A DNA stretch of 64,000 bases, from assembly GCA_025435555.1 (NCBI GenBank), contig JAIWWG010000001.1, positions 558,001 through 622,000 on the forward strand. Reading direction: 5' to 3'. Position 1 is the first letter of the stretch, and the number at the start of each line of letters is the position of its first letter. Positions 61,386 to 64,000 of the stretch are shown here, piece after piece. Position numbers and translations under genes: made by a program. The notes under the pieces are model-generated. The model saw nothing but the letters and a program-made list of their open reading frames with translations. It was not told where the DNA came from and did not search any database. Origin of the DNA: Chytriomyces cf. hyalinus JEL632 (lineage: Eukaryota > Chytridiomycota > Chytridiomycetes > Chytridiales > Chytriomycetaceae).

Positions 61386-64000
61386 TTACCAAAGGAGCTG
61401 CGTCCCACTGACAAACGCCTCGCAAACGTTTCGAACCAATTGGTTCGACCACACCAACTCTGCATCTTCCATGGCAAACAGCGCCAGTTGTTCTGCTGCA
61501 TCCATGTCCCTCACAAACTTCTCCTCAGACTCATCTGGAACGCTACTTTCGGCACCGGCCCATGAATCATCCATTTCAATCTCAATGGAAGGTGGTCTCT
61601 GATGCTGCTCCTCGCCCGTTTCATCCGACACCAAAACAAGACCTGTCTCGTCGGTTTCCGCATCTGTGCCCGCATATTGACTTTTTTCAGTCTCACCTGC
61701 ACGGGTCCACTCGTCATGATTTCCTGATCCAGAGTTTCCAGCTTCAGCTGTGGAAACCACCACATCTGCGTCGTCACCCCAAGAAGGTCCTACTGGCAAA
61801 CCAGCCATCATCCCGCCACCAAACCAGCTACTCTCCATCGATGCGGCTGATTCTTCACTGGCACTAGCTATTCTTGAGGAACTGCTTGCCATCCGCCGTT
61901 GCGCAATCGGAGATTTGTTCTCGTCTACGACAACTACATTATGCGAGGCTGCCGCTTTTTTTCGTCGAATTGCATCATCGGTGCTCTGTTGATGCATCTT
62001 GACAAGACTCCGTGTCTCGCGCTTACGGATTCGGGAATCTCGCCACCGCAGGATGTTCCGCTCTACCAAGCTTTCGGCGAGCGCCATTTTTGGTGCGTCA
62101 AGTTTGGAAACGGGCAGCGTTCCGCCACGCATAGTGATGTCGAGAAACAGCTCGCGAAGCTCCTGCTCAGTAGAGAGAAGAGCCGGGTTGGTAAATGTGG
62201 TGGGTATTTCTGTGGTTGTGGGGTATGAAGAGGTATCCGCAAACGGATTTGAGGGAAAGGTTGTGCTAGTACGCGGTGTTGCAGACAGAGACGATGTTGA
62301 GGATACTGCAGTTGCAGATACAGGTGGTTGGTGGTGCCGAGATACGCGAGAAGGGAGGTGACGCTGAAGGCGTCTGTAAAAGGAGCGTTCACGTCGTGAA
62401 ATATAGGCTGAAAAAGAATGAAATTTTAGGCGAGAAATAGGAAAATAGGGTAATGAAAGTGTTGCCTTGAACATTGCAGAAGGTGTCTCTGTAGTAGTTG
62501 TCCAGCTCAAGAAGGCTTCCGTCAAACGTAGCAACAAAGAGAGCGGCAGATTCTTCAGTAAATTTTCGTGCCGCTTCCTTGATTAATGGGTTCACTTCAT
62601 TGAGAAGATACGCAATAACAACTTCGTCGTCAACGCTTTCAACAGCGTGTAATTTAAGAGCCCAATCGTATCCGCGCACTAAAGTTGAACAAAATTGTTT
62701 AAACAGGTAAACTTTGAACTAAAACGCTTCCATGCTTACATCTTTTGATGCCACCAACCGCACTTTTTTCAGAGGAGCAGAAAATCACGTCCAGAATTCC
62801 TTCCACTTCGCACCGCAGAAACCATTCAAAAACTTCGGCGATTCCATCGTATCGATCGGTTAATGCGATGCGTTCCCTGAACAAGAGCTGAACATCGTCC
62901 AATACGAGAATAGTTGGCCCGGACTTTGAACGAGCAGCAATGAGACGCAACGCTTGTGCAATGTGATTCAGTGGTTTCATATTGAACGGCTCCTGTTGAT
63001 TTGGAGTTTCAGAACTTGGTGACAGATCTTCCATCATTAAGTCGGCGCTGAAATAAGTCGACATAAGTGAACAGAAAAACACACGACAAGGCGAAAAACG
63101 AACTCACCACAAATCAGCGGGTTCTTCTTTGAAACCCAACGCTTCGTATAAACCTCTCAAAATTGCATCCCGCCGAACAGTTATAACGATCCGTTCCTCC
63201 CCTTCCATCTCAGTTTCCGTTTCAGTGAACGTTGAATTGACAATTGTAGCACTGTCTTCATCCTCAAACTCTTCGTCGAACGAGCTTGCGCCATGCTTTT
63301 TCCGCAATACTTTTGATAATTGAAGATAAACTGTCGGCCGTTTCAGGCCTTCTTCTGCCAGATAATTCATCAGTGCGGTTCCTTTTCCCAGACCCGGTGG
63401 GCCCTCCAACAGCAGAGGCCTTCCTCGTGTTTTTGCAGATTTAAGCTCATCGTTGATGTGCTTAATTTGAGCGTGGAATGGAGGTAGCGGGGTAGACTCT
63501 CTGACAGCCAATGAAGACGCGTGGGTGCTGTGGGTGAAACGGACATGATATGAGTTAAGAATAAAAGCGATAAATAGGTAATTACCCCACAGCGGGGCGT
63601 CCGCTGGTTCCTGCAAGAGTGTCCTTGAATGCGTTGATTGGGGGATCGAGTGGGTCTGCATCAATCAGCTCGTTCACGATGGCCATGACGGTCGGTTTAT
63701 GAAGGCCCTTTTGTGCATCTAAATCAGGTCCAAACCCGTTCGCGATGGCATGTTGCAGTAGAAAAGAGTCTGGTTGGGCAGTGTTGACATGGGTGTGTGT
63801 GGGAGGGCTTTCCTTTTCCGTTTTGACGCCGGCTTCTTTCTTGACATCTTTGCTCTCTTTCTTGGCGTCCTTATTCGAGTCCGTATCGGCCTCGGCCTGG
63901 TTCATACCCATGTCCATATCCATGTCCATGTGCATACGCCGCCGCTGACGCCTAGGCACAACCTCCGCCTTTTCTGCCACCGCACCACTGCCACGGACAA
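61386..64000 (-). CDS. P-loop ATPase of AAA type (5' end at or past the window edge)
   Basis: Exons up to 63586, 63527-63108, 63047-62740, 62678-62466 and 62407-61386. The first in-frame ATG is at 63935 (770 residues from there), but the frame stays open to the right edge, so the true start may lie outside. Walker A is GPPGLGKGTALMNYL and Walker B ILVLDDVQLLF. Between them an acidic insert lies around ETETEMEGEE. A winged-helix-like region may follow (VIAYLLNEVNPLIKEAARKF). The C-terminal 330 residues are Ser/Thr/Glu-rich. The N-terminus carries a HMDMDMDMGM repeat. The last intron seems to use a GC donor; a GT donor 9 bases earlier would end the protein at 62063 instead. I do not recognise the specific family. 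Confidence 0.65.

Overview
The window is nuclear DNA of a fungus, most likely a zoosporic (chytrid-type) fungus. Nearly every gene is split by short introns of about 44-115 bases with GT-AG ends, plus three that appear to start with GC. The standard genetic code is used. The gene set mixes fungal hallmarks (a Bem3-type PX-PH-RhoGAP, a Kre9/Knh1-like wall protein, Nvj2, Not4, Nab2) with families often missing from yeasts and moulds but kept in early-diverging fungi and animals (ABCA transporter, muskelin, TANGO2, XRCC4, an ANKRD54-like protein). The lineage call is an inference from gene content, not from a marker gene.

Layout, left to right. 0-8 kb: the 3' part of a Bem3-like RhoGAP (5' end off the window), then a full-length ABCA transporter. 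8-20 kb: a MINPP1-type phosphatase with two in-frame stop codons, XRCC4, a tiny uncertain ORF, a metallophosphoesterase-like plus RRM protein, an ankyrin protein, a small membrane protein and the PKA catalytic subunit. 20-31 kb: a Rad5/HLTF-type SNF2-RING helicase and Not4, whose last intron has two competing acceptors leading into different frames. 31-41 kb: tRNA-Ala(AGC), TANGO2, muskelin, a CLC chloride channel with a 13-base exon, and cofactor-independent phosphoglycerate mutase. 41-48.6 kb: a small Ser/Thr-rich protein, a Kre9-like GPI protein, a type II membrane protein resembling glycosyltransferases, and Nvj2. 48.6-50.7 kb: a gene-poor tandem duplication. 50.8-64 kb: Nab2, an MFS transporter with a 12-copy, 40-base minisatellite upstream of it, a secreted protein, a two-RRM protein, Vps23/TSG101 and a P-loop ATPase running towards or past the right edge.

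The genes do not form one pathway; they are an ordinary mix of housekeeping functions. Thematic groups are mRNA control (Not4, Nab2, two RRM proteins), membrane traffic and lipid transfer (Vps23, Nvj2, TANGO2, ABCA), ubiquitin ligases (Not4, the Rad5-like helicase, muskelin as a CTLH-complex component), DNA repair (XRCC4, the Rad5-like helicase), signalling (PKA, RhoGAP) and the cell surface. Exon boundaries were chosen by hand from GT/GC...AG sites, and phase was checked. For most multi-exon genes the summed exon length is a multiple of three, which supports the models, but none has been checked against transcripts. I saw no virus-derived or LTR element and no gene-cluster-like defence or toxin system.
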